Positions 24,882 through 34,337 of a stretch of 64,000 bases of DNA are shown here, piece by piece. Positions within the stretch are counted from its first letter, which is position 1. Each line of letters opens with the position of its first letter. Source of the DNA: Anaerococcus sp. Marseille-P3915 (lineage in GTDB: Bacteria > Bacillota > Clostridia > Tissierellales > Peptoniphilaceae); NCBI RefSeq assembly GCF_900258475.1, contig NZ_LT984887.1:214052-278051 (forward strand). Direction: 5' to 3'. Under the pieces are notes generated by a model. The model did no database searches and was not told the origin of the DNA. It saw only the letters and a program-made list of their open reading frames with translations. Position numbers and translations under genes: made by a program.

Positions 24882-25967
24882 ATGAAATTAAGGAGAAGTA
24901 TAAAATTTTATGAATTTGATGATAATACTTTTCATATGCATGATGAACTTAATGACAAGCATTTCAATATAGGAAGAGAACAGAAAGAATGGTTGGAATT
25001 ATTTGATGGAGAAAAAACATTTGAAGAAATAAAACATAAAATACCATCTGAATATATAGAGCAATTCATGAATTATGTGGATCGATTTGATTTGCTTGAA
25101 AGTAATGAAATAAAAAAAGTAAAAATTAATAAATTCAAAATCAAATTTAAGATAGCAAATATTAATTCTTTTTTAGAAAAAATCAAAGGAATATGTAAAA
25201 TATATTCATTTATTTTGGATAAAACATTTTATATATTTTTACTTATGAATATTTATCTAATTTATATGAATATAAATAATGTATTTTTAAATACGACAAA
25301 TGCGTTTGCAGATTCAGCAGGAGGTTTAATATTTTTTTGTAGTTATTTGTTATTGTTAATAACAGGGTTTTTACATGAATTTTCACATGCTTTTGTTGCA
25401 AAATCAAAAGGTGTAGCTATACCTCTTATTGGGATAATGTTATTTTATTTTAATCCTGCGTTTTATGTTGATTTAAGTGGAATCAGTATGTTGAATGATA
25501 GAGATGATAAAATAAAAGTTTTATCAGCAGGTATTAAAATAAATAATTTCTTACTCTTTTTAAGTCTATTTTGTATTGAAAAATTGAATTTTTCATTTAT
25601 GACACAAATTTTGTCAATATATATTTTTTTGAATTTAATAACTATCTTGATCAATATTATTCCATTTGTGGAATTTGATGGATATTTTATATATTCAGAG
25701 ATTTTGAATGATAGGAATTTAAAACTTACAACATCAATACAGTTGAATAATTTACTTAAAAAGAAATTTTATAAGGTGCAAGTTCATTACATTTTGTATT
25801 TGATATATTCATTGTTTTTTTCATCTGCATTTTTGATTTTAGGTTTAACCAGTATTGTTAGATTAATTAATTTAGTATTTGAGATTCCTGTGTATATAGT
25901 TATATTTTTAATTGTAGTAATGACTATCTTAAACATTCATTATCAAATAAAAAAGGTGGTAAAGTAA
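24882..25967 (+). CDS. Membrane M50-type metalloprotease with an N-terminal PqqD-like domain
   Basis: The first 80 residues look like a PqqD-like RiPP recognition domain (FHMHDELNDKHFNIGREQKEW and following). Membrane helices follow, with the zinc motif H165-E-F-S-H169 and the second motif NIIPFVEFDG (D266), as in site-2 and YydH-type M50 proteases. In RiPP loci such proteins cut the leader from the precursor within or at the membrane. Length is 361 residues with about seven helices. GAGG precedes the ATG. The next gene follows immediately. Confidence 0.8.
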   Translation: MKLRRSIKFYEFDDNTFHMHDELNDKHFNIGREQKEWLELFDGEKTFEEIKHKIPSEYIEQFMNYVDRFDLLESNEIKKVKINKFKIKFKIANINSFLEKIKGICKIYSFILDKTFYIFLLMNIYLIYMNINNVFLNTTNAFADSAGGLIFFCSYLLLLITGFLHEFSHAFVAKSKGVAIPLIGIMLFYFNPAFYVDLSGISMLNDRDDKIKVLSAGIKINNFLLFLSLFCIEKLNFSFMTQILSIYIFLNLITILINIIPFVEFDGYFIYSEILNDRNLKLTTSIQLNNLLKKKFYKVQVHYILYLIYSLFFSSAFLILGLTSIVRLINLVFEIPVYIVIFLIVVMTILNIHYQIKKVVK

Positions 25968-27359
25968 ATGGAAAATTTGTTTTTAAACCCATACGTTTCT
26001 GTGCTTGAGTTAAAAAATAAAATATATGTAAAATCTTATAAGGATGTATATTTTAAAATCGAAAAGAAAACTGCGTTTCAATTTTTATATTCAAAGACTG
26101 AATTTAAAATGGATGAATTATTAGAATATTTTTCAAAAGATGAAATATCTTTGTTGAAAGAAATTAGACTATTATTAAATAATAAAACATTAGTTCCAGA
26201 TACAAAGAATATGTTAAGTAGGCAGAGAGGATTATTTTCGATAGTTAGCTCTAATTTTAAAATATTTGAGAATAATATAAATTCAATTAGAGTTCTAATC
26301 GTTGGAGCTGGGGCAATCGGGACACACATTCTTTGGAGTTTAATAACTATTGGAGTTAAAAATATAACCATCTTAGATTTTGATGTTGTGGAAGAAAGTA
26401 ATCTAAACAGACAATTATTTTATGGATATGAAGATATTGGATATAAAAAAGTAGAAGTTTTAAAAAAGAAAATAAACAAAAATTATCCGCATGTCGATCT
26501 TTCTATAATAGATAGAAAATTAGAATCAGAGAAAAATATTAGAGATATAATACAACACAATTTTATTTTTAAGGCTTTTGATACTCCGTTAGAAGGTACA
26601 GAGTGGATAAATAATGTATGCGTGGAGTATAAAATACCATATATGTCAGGTGGGTTCTTAAATGAAACGGGTATAGTTGGACCGATATATATACCTAATG
26701 TTACGCCTTGCTATGGTTGTAATGAAAAATATGAAGGAACTAAATATAATATGTATTCTCCAACATTTTCTCCAATAGTAATAAATGTAGTTTCCAAAAT
26801 GATGCAAATATTTTTTACTATTGTTATAAATAAATTTGAAGATATATCACAATATTATTTATTTAATATATTTGATGGAACTTGGAAAGAAGTAAACAAT
26901 GAAACAAAAAAAAAGTGTCCCATTTGTGGAAGAGAACCGCTATGTGAATCTTTTACATTAAATACATTGTATAGGTACGGAATAATTTCAATAACAGGAA
27001 TAATAACCTCAATTATTTCAACGTACATTAATAATTATATTCCGAATTATTTATTGATATTAACATTGATATGCATTTATCGTAAAAAAATAAATAAAGC
27101 AGGATTTATATTAAGTTACTCATCGATTTTGGTAACCATAAATGTAGTGACGCAATTAATGAATAGTAATTTTTTGACTGTATTAAATAATGGTACATTA
27201 GTTTCATTAATACAAAATATTTCTTTTGTTGTGGTATTGACTTGTGTAATGATTACAGTGGTTTCCATATTATGGTATAGTTTGGCTAAAACATTAAATA
27301 AAGTCGAAAGGAAATGCAATAATGTTATTAGTAAAGGATTTAGAAAAAACATATGGTGA
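25968..27359 (+). CDS. ThiF/E1-like adenylating enzyme with RRE-like N-terminus and membrane C-terminus
   Basis: The 463-residue protein has an N-terminal part of about 100 residues (winged, PqqD-like) and an E1-like fold. The ATP loop is VGAGAIGTH (G113-G118), followed by LDFDVVEESNLNRQLF with the Arg and Asp of this family. C248/C251 and C317/C320 form two CxxC pairs for a structural zinc. The last 140 residues hold about four membrane helices. E1-like enzymes adenylate a carboxylate of a peptide or protein. The membrane fusion is unusual and puts the reaction at the membrane, beside the protease and exporter. Confidence 0.78.
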   Translation: MENLFLNPYVSVLELKNKIYVKSYKDVYFKIEKKTAFQFLYSKTEFKMDELLEYFSKDEISLLKEIRLLLNNKTLVPDTKNMLSRQRGLFSIVSSNFKIFENNINSIRVLIVGAGAIGTHILWSLITIGVKNITILDFDVVEESNLNRQLFYGYEDIGYKKVEVLKKKINKNYPHVDLSIIDRKLESEKNIRDIIQHNFIFKAFDTPLEGTEWINNVCVEYKIPYMSGGFLNETGIVGPIYIPNVTPCYGCNEKYEGTKYNMYSPTFSPIVINVVSKMMQIFFTIVINKFEDISQYYLFNIFDGTWKEVNNETKKKCPICGREPLCESFTLNTLYRYGIISITGIITSIISTYINNYIPNYLLILTLICIYRKKINKAGFILSYSSILVTINVVTQLMNSNFLTVLNNGTLVSLIQNISFVVVLTCVMITVVSILWYSLAKTLNKVERKCNNVISKGFRKNIW

Positions 27360-28026
27360 TTTTAAAGCTATAGATTCAGTCAATTTTTTTGTTGAAAAAG
27401 GTGAGATTATAGGGTTACTTGGTGAAAATGGAGCTGGAAAGACGACGCTTATAAACTTAATTACATCTATGATTAAACCTAGCTATGGAAAGATTGAATT
27501 GGAAAAATTTACTTATGGAACTAAAGAATATAAAAGAAATATTGGAGTGGCTTTTGGTGGAGAGGTTTCTCTTTATGATAGACTTACAGTGAGGGAAAAT
27601 TTAAATTATTTTGCAGCGCTTTATGGTATTGAAAATCCTAATGTTACCATTGCTCAATTAGGAGAATTGTTTGATTTTGTACACTATGAAAACAAAAAAA
27701 TAGAGCAATTGTCAAGAGGAATGAAACAAAGAATATCTTTAGCAATTTCTCTTATTCATAATCCAGAATTGATTTTATTTGATGAACCGACAATCGGTTT
27801 GGATATATCTGGTCAAAATACGATAAAACAGCTTGTAAAATTGTTAAAAGAAAAGGGGAAAACAGTGATATATTCTACAAATATAATTCCAGAAGTTGAA
27901 GAGATTTGTGATAAAATAATAATTTTACATAAAGGGAATTTGAAGGAATTTGACACTATTTCGAATATAGAATGTAAATATCAAAAAAGAATAAAGGAAA
28001 TATTTTTAGATATTATAAGGAGATAG
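27322..28026 (+). CDS. ABC exporter ATPase of the RiPP locus
   Basis: A 234-residue ABC-2 type ATPase with Walker A GENGAGKTT, signature LSRGMKQR (Gly replaced by Arg at the third position, as in many Nat/Ccm-type ATPases) and Walker B LILFDEPTIGLD. It overlaps the ThiF gene by 38 bases. It likely drives export of, or immunity to, the peptides with the next gene product. Confidence 0.88.
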   Translation: MLLVKDLEKTYGDFKAIDSVNFFVEKGEIIGLLGENGAGKTTLINLITSMIKPSYGKIELEKFTYGTKEYKRNIGVAFGGEVSLYDRLTVRENLNYFAALYGIENPNVTIAQLGELFDFVHYENKKIEQLSRGMKQRISLAISLIHNPELILFDEPTIGLDISGQNTIKQLVKLLKEKGKTVIYSTNIIPEVEEICDKIIILHKGNLKEFDTISNIECKYQKRIKEIFLDIIRR

Positions 28027-28033
28027 ATCTATT

Positions 28034-28837
28034 ATGAATACTTTTTTTAGTATAATAAAAAAGGAAATGATATATATTTTACGAGATAAAAGGACAATAG
28101 TTTTAGCTGTTTTAAGCCCTATTATTTTTATATGTGCTTATGGTTATTACGCTGTAAGTATATTAAATAGTTCTAATAATGTTGTTATGGGAATCAAAAT
28201 CGTAAAATATATACTAACTATGATTTTGACAGTATTAATGTTCCTTTCTGTCTTAACGGGTGCGTTAGAGATAGGAGTGGGAGAAAAAGAGAGAGGAACC
28301 CTATATAGTTTGTTAAAAACAGGAGTAAATTTAAAATTAATAATTTTAGGTAAGTATACTACATTATTGCTTCAAGGTATTATAAGTTTGATAATCTTAA
28401 ATTTGAATATGTTTATCTTATCATTATTTTCGGGTAATGTGTTTAATATATTAATTAAGAACGGAGATTTTACTTATTACACCATGAGGGTAAATATTGT
28501 GTTATTATTGTGCGTTATGTTTTTTTGCTCTATAGAGTTGTTAATCAGCTTTAGTGTTAAAAGCTTTAAAGAAGGTCAAGTTTTGTCATTCCCAATTATT
28601 TTTATACTATTAGCTCCGTTCTATTATGCATTAACATTTAACTTCAATATACATGGTGGATATTATTACATTATTCCGTTTTTTAACATATCGGTTATAT
28701 TTAATGATATAATCAATTCAGATTTAATGATTAAAAATTTTTTAGTGTTTTTAATATCAAATTGTGCTGTGATGTATGTAATGATTAGAGTCATCTTAGG
28801 TGTTTTAAATAAAGAATCAGTTATAGTTAGGAGGTAG
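28034..28837 (+). CDS. ABC-2 type permease of the RiPP locus
   Basis: The 267-residue protein has about six membrane helices and the NatB-like ABC-2 fold: IKKEMIYILRDKRT at the start and a GEKERGTLYSLL loop that contacts the ATPase. It follows the ATPase gene by seven bases. The pair probably exports mature peptide or removes it from the membrane. Confidence 0.85.
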   Translation: MNTFFSIIKKEMIYILRDKRTIVLAVLSPIIFICAYGYYAVSILNSSNNVVMGIKIVKYILTMILTVLMFLSVLTGALEIGVGEKERGTLYSLLKTGVNLKLIILGKYTTLLLQGIISLIILNLNMFILSLFSGNVFNILIKNGDFTYYTMRVNIVLLLCVMFFCSIELLISFSVKSFKEGQVLSFPIIFILLAPFYYALTFNFNIHGGYYYIIPFFNISVIFNDIINSDLMIKNFLVFLISNCAVMYVMIRVILGVLNKESVIVRR

Positions 28838-28839
28838 CA

Positions 28840-29028
28840 ATGAGAAAGGTAAGTATGATAGGAACATCTTTTTTTATCATTTATCTCATTACAATTTTTT
28901 GTTTATTTTATAATTATGATAAAAAACTTTTGGCAGTATTTTCATCGATTGGTTCAGCGGTGTATGTTATATTTGTCAAAAAATATATCGATTATGAAAA
29001 AAACGAAAAAAGTAGTAGAAATTTATGA
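28840..29028 (+). CDS. Small membrane protein, possible immunity protein
   Basis: The 62-residue protein has two membrane helices and a charged end (KKYIDYEKNEKSSRNL). The ribosome site GGAGG is within the end of the permease gene. I do not recognise a family. Small membrane proteins at the end of peptide antibiotic loci are often immunity factors. Confidence 0.6.
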   Translation: MRKVSMIGTSFFIIYLITIFCLFYNYDKKLLAVFSSIGSAVYVIFVKKYIDYEKNEKSSRNL

Positions 29029-29117
29029 TATTGTTAAACAGGAAATATAATGTTTTATTAATTATATTTTTTATATGTATTTTTTTTACCTATGTGGGGA
29101 GAAGAGCCAACATTTAA
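29025..29117 (+). CDS. Very small single-helix membrane peptide
   Basis: A 30-codon frame starts with an ATGA overlap on the stop codon of the preceding gene. The product is MILLNRKYN, a hydrophobic helix (VLLIIFFICIFFTYV) and GRRANI. Coupled translation through ATGA is the main evidence that it is real. Its function is unknown. Confidence 0.45.
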   Translation: MILLNRKYNVLLIIFFICIFFTYVGRRANI

Positions 29118-29161
29118 AATCTTTTAAAGAGAATTCTAGAAAGGGGTGTAAATAATGGAAC

Positions 29162-29512
29162 ATGATTAAGAAAGACAACACAATTCTTAGAAAAGGATAT
29201 TATTCAGTAGCGATAATATCAGTAGTAATATTTTTGGTGGGAATGTTATTAGTAGGAGTAGGAGATTTCCCTTTTTTTACATACCATAACATTGAATATG
29301 TGATAATTGGCGTACCTTTTAGCATCTGGGCATGGCTTATAATAGTGGGTTTATTATTTGTCAAAAAAAATTGGATAGTAATAGCTATAATTATTGCCTC
29401 AGCAATCCCTCATATTATTGCAATTGCATTGCTATACGCATTTTCGTACAGTATTTTGGAAATTTTAAAATGGTATGTGATGATTTTGAGTTTCGGAAGT
29501 ATTGTTCTGTAG
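29162..29512 (+). CDS. Membrane protein of the RiPP locus
   Basis: This 116-residue protein has four hydrophobic segments and few polar residues. GAAAGGGGTG at 29139-29148 is better spaced for an ATG at 29155, which opens only four codons and stops across this start, so translation may pass by re-initiation. No family is recognised. It is the last intact gene of the island and may give immunity. Confidence 0.6.
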   Translation: MIKKDNTILRKGYYSVAIISVVIFLVGMLLVGVGDFPFFTYHNIEYVIIGVPFSIWAWLIIVGLLFVKKNWIVIAIIIASAIPHIIAIALLYAFSYSILEILKWYVMILSFGSIVL

Positions 29513-29554
29513 CAATTTAAAAAGTAATTTAAAATAGGTTGAAACAATTATAAA

Positions 29555-30031
29555 ATGATAAAAGAAGAAACTTATGTTATTTTCTTAATTGATATAAATT
29601 TAAAAGATGATAAGACAGGCCTTGATTTAATTAAAGATTTGCTAGCTGAAAATCCCAAACAAAATATAATAGTCTTAACATCTTATGACTTAGACAATTA
29701 CAAGGATATGGCTTTTGACTTGGGAGTAAAAGATTTTATAAATAAGTCTATCGAAATTGAAGAAATGCTAGTAAGGCTTAAAAATGTTTATCAAGGCAAA
29801 AGTCAATCTAGAAAGACTTTAATTATTGAAAATCTTACACAAAGAGAAATAGAAGTTTTAAAGGAGTTAGTAAAGGGAGATGATAAAAAGAAAATTGCCC
29901 AAAAACTTTTTATCAGCGAGAGAACTCTTTATAACCACCTGGCTAATATTTACGACAAGCTAGGAGTAAATAATGCTATAGAAGCCTATAACAAGGCGAT
30001 GGAGCTTGGGTATATTGACCCTGTTATGTAA
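29555..30031 (+). pseudogene. LuxR-type response regulator lacking its first part
   Basis: The 158 residues hold the second half of a receiver domain, from the phosphorylation Asp (FLIDINLKDDKTG) on, and a complete LuxR helix-turn-helix (LTQREIEVLKELVKGDDKKKIA). The first 45 or so residues with the acidic pocket are missing. An in-frame stop lies 15 bases upstream of the ATG and no ribosome site is seen. The break coincides with the end of the RiPP island. No histidine kinase gene is nearby. Confidence 0.75.
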
Positions 30032-30044
30032 AAAAGGAGAATTT

Positions 30045-30266
30045 ATGAAAAATACGAGAAAGTGCCCAAAGTGTGGGGCAAGTGATATTTTATTTGTACC
30101 AGGATCAGCTGGTGCTTATGGGGCTGGAAATAATATTATGACAGGTCTTACAATTAAGTCAGCAGTTCCTGTTGATAGGTATATTTGCACTAGATGTGGC
30201 TATAGCGAGGAGTGGATTGACCTTGACTACATGGATAAATTAAAAAAGAAATATGATGAAATTTAA
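30045..30266 (+). CDS. Small zinc-ribbon protein
   Basis: The ATG at 30045, after AAGGAG, gives 73 residues; a longer frame from 30006 lacks a ribosome site. Two CxxC pairs (CPKC, CTRC) frame a small zinc ribbon of about 45 residues, with a Gly-rich loop between them. Its role is unknown. Confidence 0.75.
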   Translation: MKNTRKCPKCGASDILFVPGSAGAYGAGNNIMTGLTIKSAVPVDRYICTRCGYSEEWIDLDYMDKLKKKYDEI

Positions 30267-30277
30267 AATTATTTTTG

Positions 30278-30307
30278 GGAAACATTTGTGAGAATGTTTC
30301 CTTTTTT
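30278..30307 (+). terminator. Rho-independent terminator before polA
   Basis: GGAAACATT (30278-30286) pairs with AATGTTTCC (30293-30301) and six T follow. Confidence 0.9.
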
Positions 30308-30396
30308 CTTTAAAAATTTGCCAAAATACGTTATACTATAAGGTAGAGATAAGATTTGTTGCAGAAAATAGAAATATTTTTTGTTAAGGAGATATA

Positions 30397-33036
30397 ATGA
30401 AAAAAACTGTAATGTTAATTGATGGTTCATCTTTGATCTACAGGGCCTTTTTTGCTCTTCCAAATTTGACCAACAATGACGGAGTTATGACAAATGGCGT
30501 TTATGGATTTTTGACCATGTATAAGAACGCCTTTGATAAATATAAGCCTGAATATGTTTTGGTTGCCTTTGATAGGTCGGGTGGAACTTTTAGAAATGAA
30601 GAATTTAAGGACTATAAGGCAAATAGGGATAAGACTCCAAATGAGCTTTCCTATCAGTTTGGAATCCTTAAGGACGTCCTTGAATCTATGGGAGTCAAAT
30701 ACACAGATCTAGATGGTTTTGAGGCTGATGATATAGTCGGAACCTATGCAAAAATGGCCAAGGAAGCTGGAGATGAAGCAGTCCTTATAACAGGAGATAG
30801 GGACTACCTCCAACTAGTAGATGATGGAATAATTGTCTATTTGACCAGGAAGGGTGTTTCAGATACTGTTGAATACAATGTCGAAAAAATTAAGGAAGAA
30901 TATGGCATTAGTCCTAAGCAGCTTATAGATGTCAAAGGTCTTATGGGTGATAAGTCTGATAACATTCCAGGAGTGGATGGAATTGGCGAAAAGCGTGCCC
31001 TCCAATATATCCAAAAATATGGGTCTATAGAAGGCCTATATGAAAATATTGACGATATCAAAGGCAAGAAGACTAAGGAAAATATCGAAAATGGCGAAGC
31101 CATGGCCTACTTATCCAAGAAAATTGGGACAATTGTCACAGATGCTCCTGTAGAATTTGACTATGATGACCTAGCCCTTGGAGAGATTGACAAGGAAGGC
31201 CTTAGGGAGAAATTTGCCAAACTTAATTTCAATAAGTTTTTAGATGAACTTGATTCTGATAGCAAGGATTCCCCTAAGCTTGAATTTGAATATGAAGAGG
31301 CGGATGATTTTAAGGATATAATTGAATCTATAAAAGAAGATAAGGAATTTTTCTTCAAATCCTTATATAATGGAGACAATTATATCCATTCAGAAATCTT
31401 TAGGCTGGCTATTAAAACTAAGGACTCTAAGGTCTTTATAATTAAGCCTGACGATGAATTTTCTAAAAACTTCAAGGAAATTTTTGCAGATGAATCCATT
31501 AGAAAGACTAGTTTTGATATCAAGGAAGAAATAGTTCTTCTCGATAAGATAGGCATAAAGCTTAAGGCTCCTTACGATGATTTGATGCTTATGCACTATC
31601 TAATTGACCCATCAAGGTCCTCTTATGATTTAAAGGTTCTAAGCCAGTCCTATGTGAATTTTGAGGTTGACAACGAAGAGGCTCTTTTGGGCAAGGGTGC
31701 TAAGAAGAAAAAATATGAAGATATTGAGTCTGATAAGCTCAATTCCTACCTAGCATCTATAATCTATGCAATAGAATATTCTAAAGATAAGCTTTTAGAT
31801 AATCTCAAAGAATACCAGATGTTAGATCTATATGACAATATAGAAAAGAAACTTGCTGGAGTCCTTGCAGCTATGGAAATAGTTGGATTTGCTACAGATA
31901 GAGAAGTCTTAGAAGAGTTAAAAGAAGGACTTGACAGTCAAATAGAAGGCCTAACCAAAGACATATATGACTATGCAGGAAGCGAGTTTAATATAAACTC
32001 CACCAAGCAATTAGGAGAAGTTCTCTTTAAAGATTTGGACTTGCCAGTTATCAAGAAGACCAAGACAGGATTTTCAACAGACCAATCAGTCCTAGAAAAA
32101 CTTAGGGACAAGCACCCAATCATTGAAAAGATTGAAAAATACAGGGAAACCTACAAGCTTCGCTCAACCTACATCGAAGGCCTAGAAAATGCCATAGATG
32201 AAGATGGAAGAATCAGATCAACCTTTAGACAAAATATTGCTTCAACCGGTAGATTATCAAGCCAAGAGCCAAACCTACAAAACTTGCCAATTAAAACTGA
32301 CGAAGGAAGGGCCATTAGAAAGGCCTTTAAGGCAGCTGAAGGCAATATTTTAATAGATGCTGACTATTCACAAATCGAACTAAGGATTTTGGCAAGCCTA
32401 GCAGATGATAAAAATATGCAAGATGCCTTCAACCACAACATAGACATCCACACCCAGACCGCATCTGAGGTCTTTAATACACCCCTTGATAAGGTTACAA
32501 AGCTTCAAAGGTCTGAAGCAAAGGCAGTAAATTTTGGAATAATCTATGGCATAAGCGATTATGGCCTATCTCAAAACCTAAATATTCCAAGAAAACAAGC
32601 AAAAGACTATATAGATTCCTACAAGGCTTCATATCCACAAATAAAGGCTTATATGGATAATGTAGTAAAACTTGCCAAGGACCAAGGCTATATAGAAACC
32701 CTCTTCCACAGAAGACGCTATATACCAGAGATTTCATCTAGAAACTTCAATGTCAGAAGCTTTGGTGAAAGGATTGCCCTAAATACGCCAATCCAAGGTA
32801 CTGCGGCAGATATAATAAAAATTGCCATGATAAATACTCACCAGACCCTCTTAGATGAAGGCCTCGATGCAAGGATAATTTTACAAATCCACGATGAAAT
32901 AATTATAGAATCTTCTCTAGAAGATAAGGATAGGGCTAAGGAAATCCTACAAAAGTGCATGGAAGATGCGGCAGAGCTTAAGGTAAAGCTTGTGGTAGAC
33001 ATAGGTTTTGGAGATAGTATGTATGAGTCCAAATAA
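30397..33036 (+). CDS. polA: DNA polymerase I
   Basis: The 879-residue enzyme has the 5'-3' exonuclease (about 1-290; LIDGSSLIYRAFFA, FEADDIVGTYA), a middle domain and the polymerase domain (DADYSQIELRILA, INFGIIYGIS-like segment VNFGIIYGIS, QIHDEI). The middle domain shows no DxE exonuclease motif, so proofreading is probably lost, as in many Firmicutes. It fills gaps and removes RNA primers during replication and repair. AAGGAG precedes the ATG. coaE overlaps its 3' end. Confidence 0.95.
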   Translation: MKKTVMLIDGSSLIYRAFFALPNLTNNDGVMTNGVYGFLTMYKNAFDKYKPEYVLVAFDRSGGTFRNEEFKDYKANRDKTPNELSYQFGILKDVLESMGVKYTDLDGFEADDIVGTYAKMAKEAGDEAVLITGDRDYLQLVDDGIIVYLTRKGVSDTVEYNVEKIKEEYGISPKQLIDVKGLMGDKSDNIPGVDGIGEKRALQYIQKYGSIEGLYENIDDIKGKKTKENIENGEAMAYLSKKIGTIVTDAPVEFDYDDLALGEIDKEGLREKFAKLNFNKFLDELDSDSKDSPKLEFEYEEADDFKDIIESIKEDKEFFFKSLYNGDNYIHSEIFRLAIKTKDSKVFIIKPDDEFSKNFKEIFADESIRKTSFDIKEEIVLLDKIGIKLKAPYDDLMLMHYLIDPSRSSYDLKVLSQSYVNFEVDNEEALLGKGAKKKKYEDIESDKLNSYLASIIYAIEYSKDKLLDNLKEYQMLDLYDNIEKKLAGVLAAMEIVGFATDREVLEELKEGLDSQIEGLTKDIYDYAGSEFNINSTKQLGEVLFKDLDLPVIKKTKTGFSTDQSVLEKLRDKHPIIEKIEKYRETYKLRSTYIEGLENAIDEDGRIRSTFRQNIASTGRLSSQEPNLQNLPIKTDEGRAIRKAFKAAEGNILIDADYSQIELRILASLADDKNMQDAFNHNIDIHTQTASEVFNTPLDKVTKLQRSEAKAVNFGIIYGISDYGLSQNLNIPRKQAKDYIDSYKASYPQIKAYMDNVVKLAKDQGYIETLFHRRRYIPEISSRNFNVRSFGERIALNTPIQGTAADIIKIAMINTHQTLLDEGLDARIILQIHDEIIIESSLEDKDRAKEILQKCMEDAAELKVKLVVDIGFGDSMYESK

Positions 33037-33616
33037 GATTGTAATAACAGGGACAATTGGATCGGGAAAGTCAGCTCTAAGCTCCATAATTAGGGAATTG
33101 GGCTTTGTGGTTATTGACAGCGACCAGGTAAATAAAAAGCTATTAGAAAAAGGTCAAGCAAATTATGAGGCCATCAAAAAAGATCCATTTTTTAGGAAGG
33201 CTTTTGAAAATGAGGACCTTGATAAAAATAAGCTAGCTAAAATGATTTTTAGGAGTCCTGACCTTATGACAAGGCTAAATAAGCTTACCCATCCCAATAT
33301 TATGGCAGAGATTGAAAGGCAGATAGGAAGTCTTGATGAAAAAAATGTCTTTGTAGAAATACCTCTTTTTTATCAAATGGAAGCTAAATTTGACCCTGAC
33401 CTTATCTTATTTGTAAGGGCAAGTGAGGAAATCCAGATTAAAAGGTTGACTGAGCGTGATGGGATAAACGAACTTTATGCCAAAAGCAAAATAGCCACTC
33501 AAGAAAAATCTATCAATGCTAAGAATGATGGTAAAATAATCATAGACAATGATGGTTCTATAGAGGAGCTCAGGGCAAAAATAATAGAAATTTTAAGGAC
33601 GGAAAATATTTTATGA
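33023..33616 (+). CDS. coaE: Dephospho-CoA kinase
   Basis: The protein has the P-loop GTIGSGKSAL, VIDSDQV and the LTHPNIM lid segment of CoaE, which phosphorylates dephospho-CoA in the last step of coenzyme A synthesis. I start at ATG 33023, nine bases after GGAG, giving 197 residues; an upstream TTG is poorer. It overlaps polA by 14 bases. Its stop overlaps the transglycosylase start (ATGA). Confidence 0.92.
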   Translation: MSPNKIVITGTIGSGKSALSSIIRELGFVVIDSDQVNKKLLEKGQANYEAIKKDPFFRKAFENEDLDKNKLAKMIFRSPDLMTRLNKLTHPNIMAEIERQIGSLDEKNVFVEIPLFYQMEAKFDPDLILFVRASEEIQIKRLTERDGINELYAKSKIATQEKSINAKNDGKIIIDNDGSIEELRAKIIEILRTENIL

Positions 33617-34269
33617 AAGCACTCAAAGCTATAGGTAAATTTATAGGTTTTATCCTACTTGCAATCTTGCTTCTATTTGTCATAATATATGGCATAATAG
33701 CCTATCAGACATCTAGGACAAGGATTAATTATCAAGATGAAATCTATGAATATTCAGAAAAATACAATGTAGACCCACTTCTAACAGCATCAATCATAAA
33801 GGTAGAATCAGACTTTAACAAGGATGCGCAAAGTCACCAAGATGCTAAGGGCTTGATGCAACTTCTTGATCAAACTGCTTCTCATGCAGCTGAGCTTACA
33901 AATAAGGAATTTCACCCTGAAAAGCTTTCAGAAGTTGAGTATAATCTTGACTTAGGTCTTGCCTATTATGATTATCTTTATAGGTATTACAACAACAGAG
34001 ACCTAGCCCTAGCAGCCTACAATGGTGGGGTGGGTAATGTCGATAAGTGGATTAATGAAGGGATAGTGGATGCGACAAATCCAAATCCTTTAGATATACC
34101 ATTTGAAGAAACAAGACAATATGTAACAAAAATAGATGCAAACTATGATGTCTACAAGAAGTTTTACAAAAATGGCTTGCCTAGCAAGGAGAGACTTGCA
34201 AATCTAAAACAGCTAGCCTTTGATAACTTTATGACATTTTTAGAAGATATTATCTCAAATGTAAGATAA
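33613..34269 (+). CDS. Membrane-anchored lytic transglycosylase (SLT domain)
   Basis: An N-terminal membrane helix (about 8-30) precedes an SLT domain with the catalytic Glu in SIIKVESDF, GLMQL and the AAYNGG motif. Such enzymes cleave peptidoglycan glycan strands outside the cell. Length is 218 residues. The ATGA overlap with coaE indicates one operon, polA-coaE-slt. Confidence 0.9.
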   Translation: MKALKAIGKFIGFILLAILLLFVIIYGIIAYQTSRTRINYQDEIYEYSEKYNVDPLLTASIIKVESDFNKDAQSHQDAKGLMQLLDQTASHAAELTNKEFHPEKLSEVEYNLDLGLAYYDYLYRYYNNRDLALAAYNGGVGNVDKWINEGIVDATNPNPLDIPFEETRQYVTKIDANYDVYKKFYKNGLPSKERLANLKQLAFDNFMTFLEDIISNVR

Positions 34270-34272
34270 ATA

Positions 34273-34301
34273 TTGAGAAATTTTCGATTTTATTCTATAA
34301 T
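34273..34301 (+). promoter_or_regulatory. Promoter of the rnf operon
   Basis: TTGAGA (34273-34278) and TATAAT (34296-34301) with a 17-base spacer lie 37 bases before rnfC. Confidence 0.8.
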
Positions 34302-34337
34302 AGAAGTGTAGAGAAAAAAAAATAAAAGGAGAGAAAG

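Noticed and set aside
30006-30044. Longer start for the zinc-ribbon protein
   Set aside because: It lies inside the regulator remnant and lacks a ribosome site, while ATG 30045 has AAGGAG.
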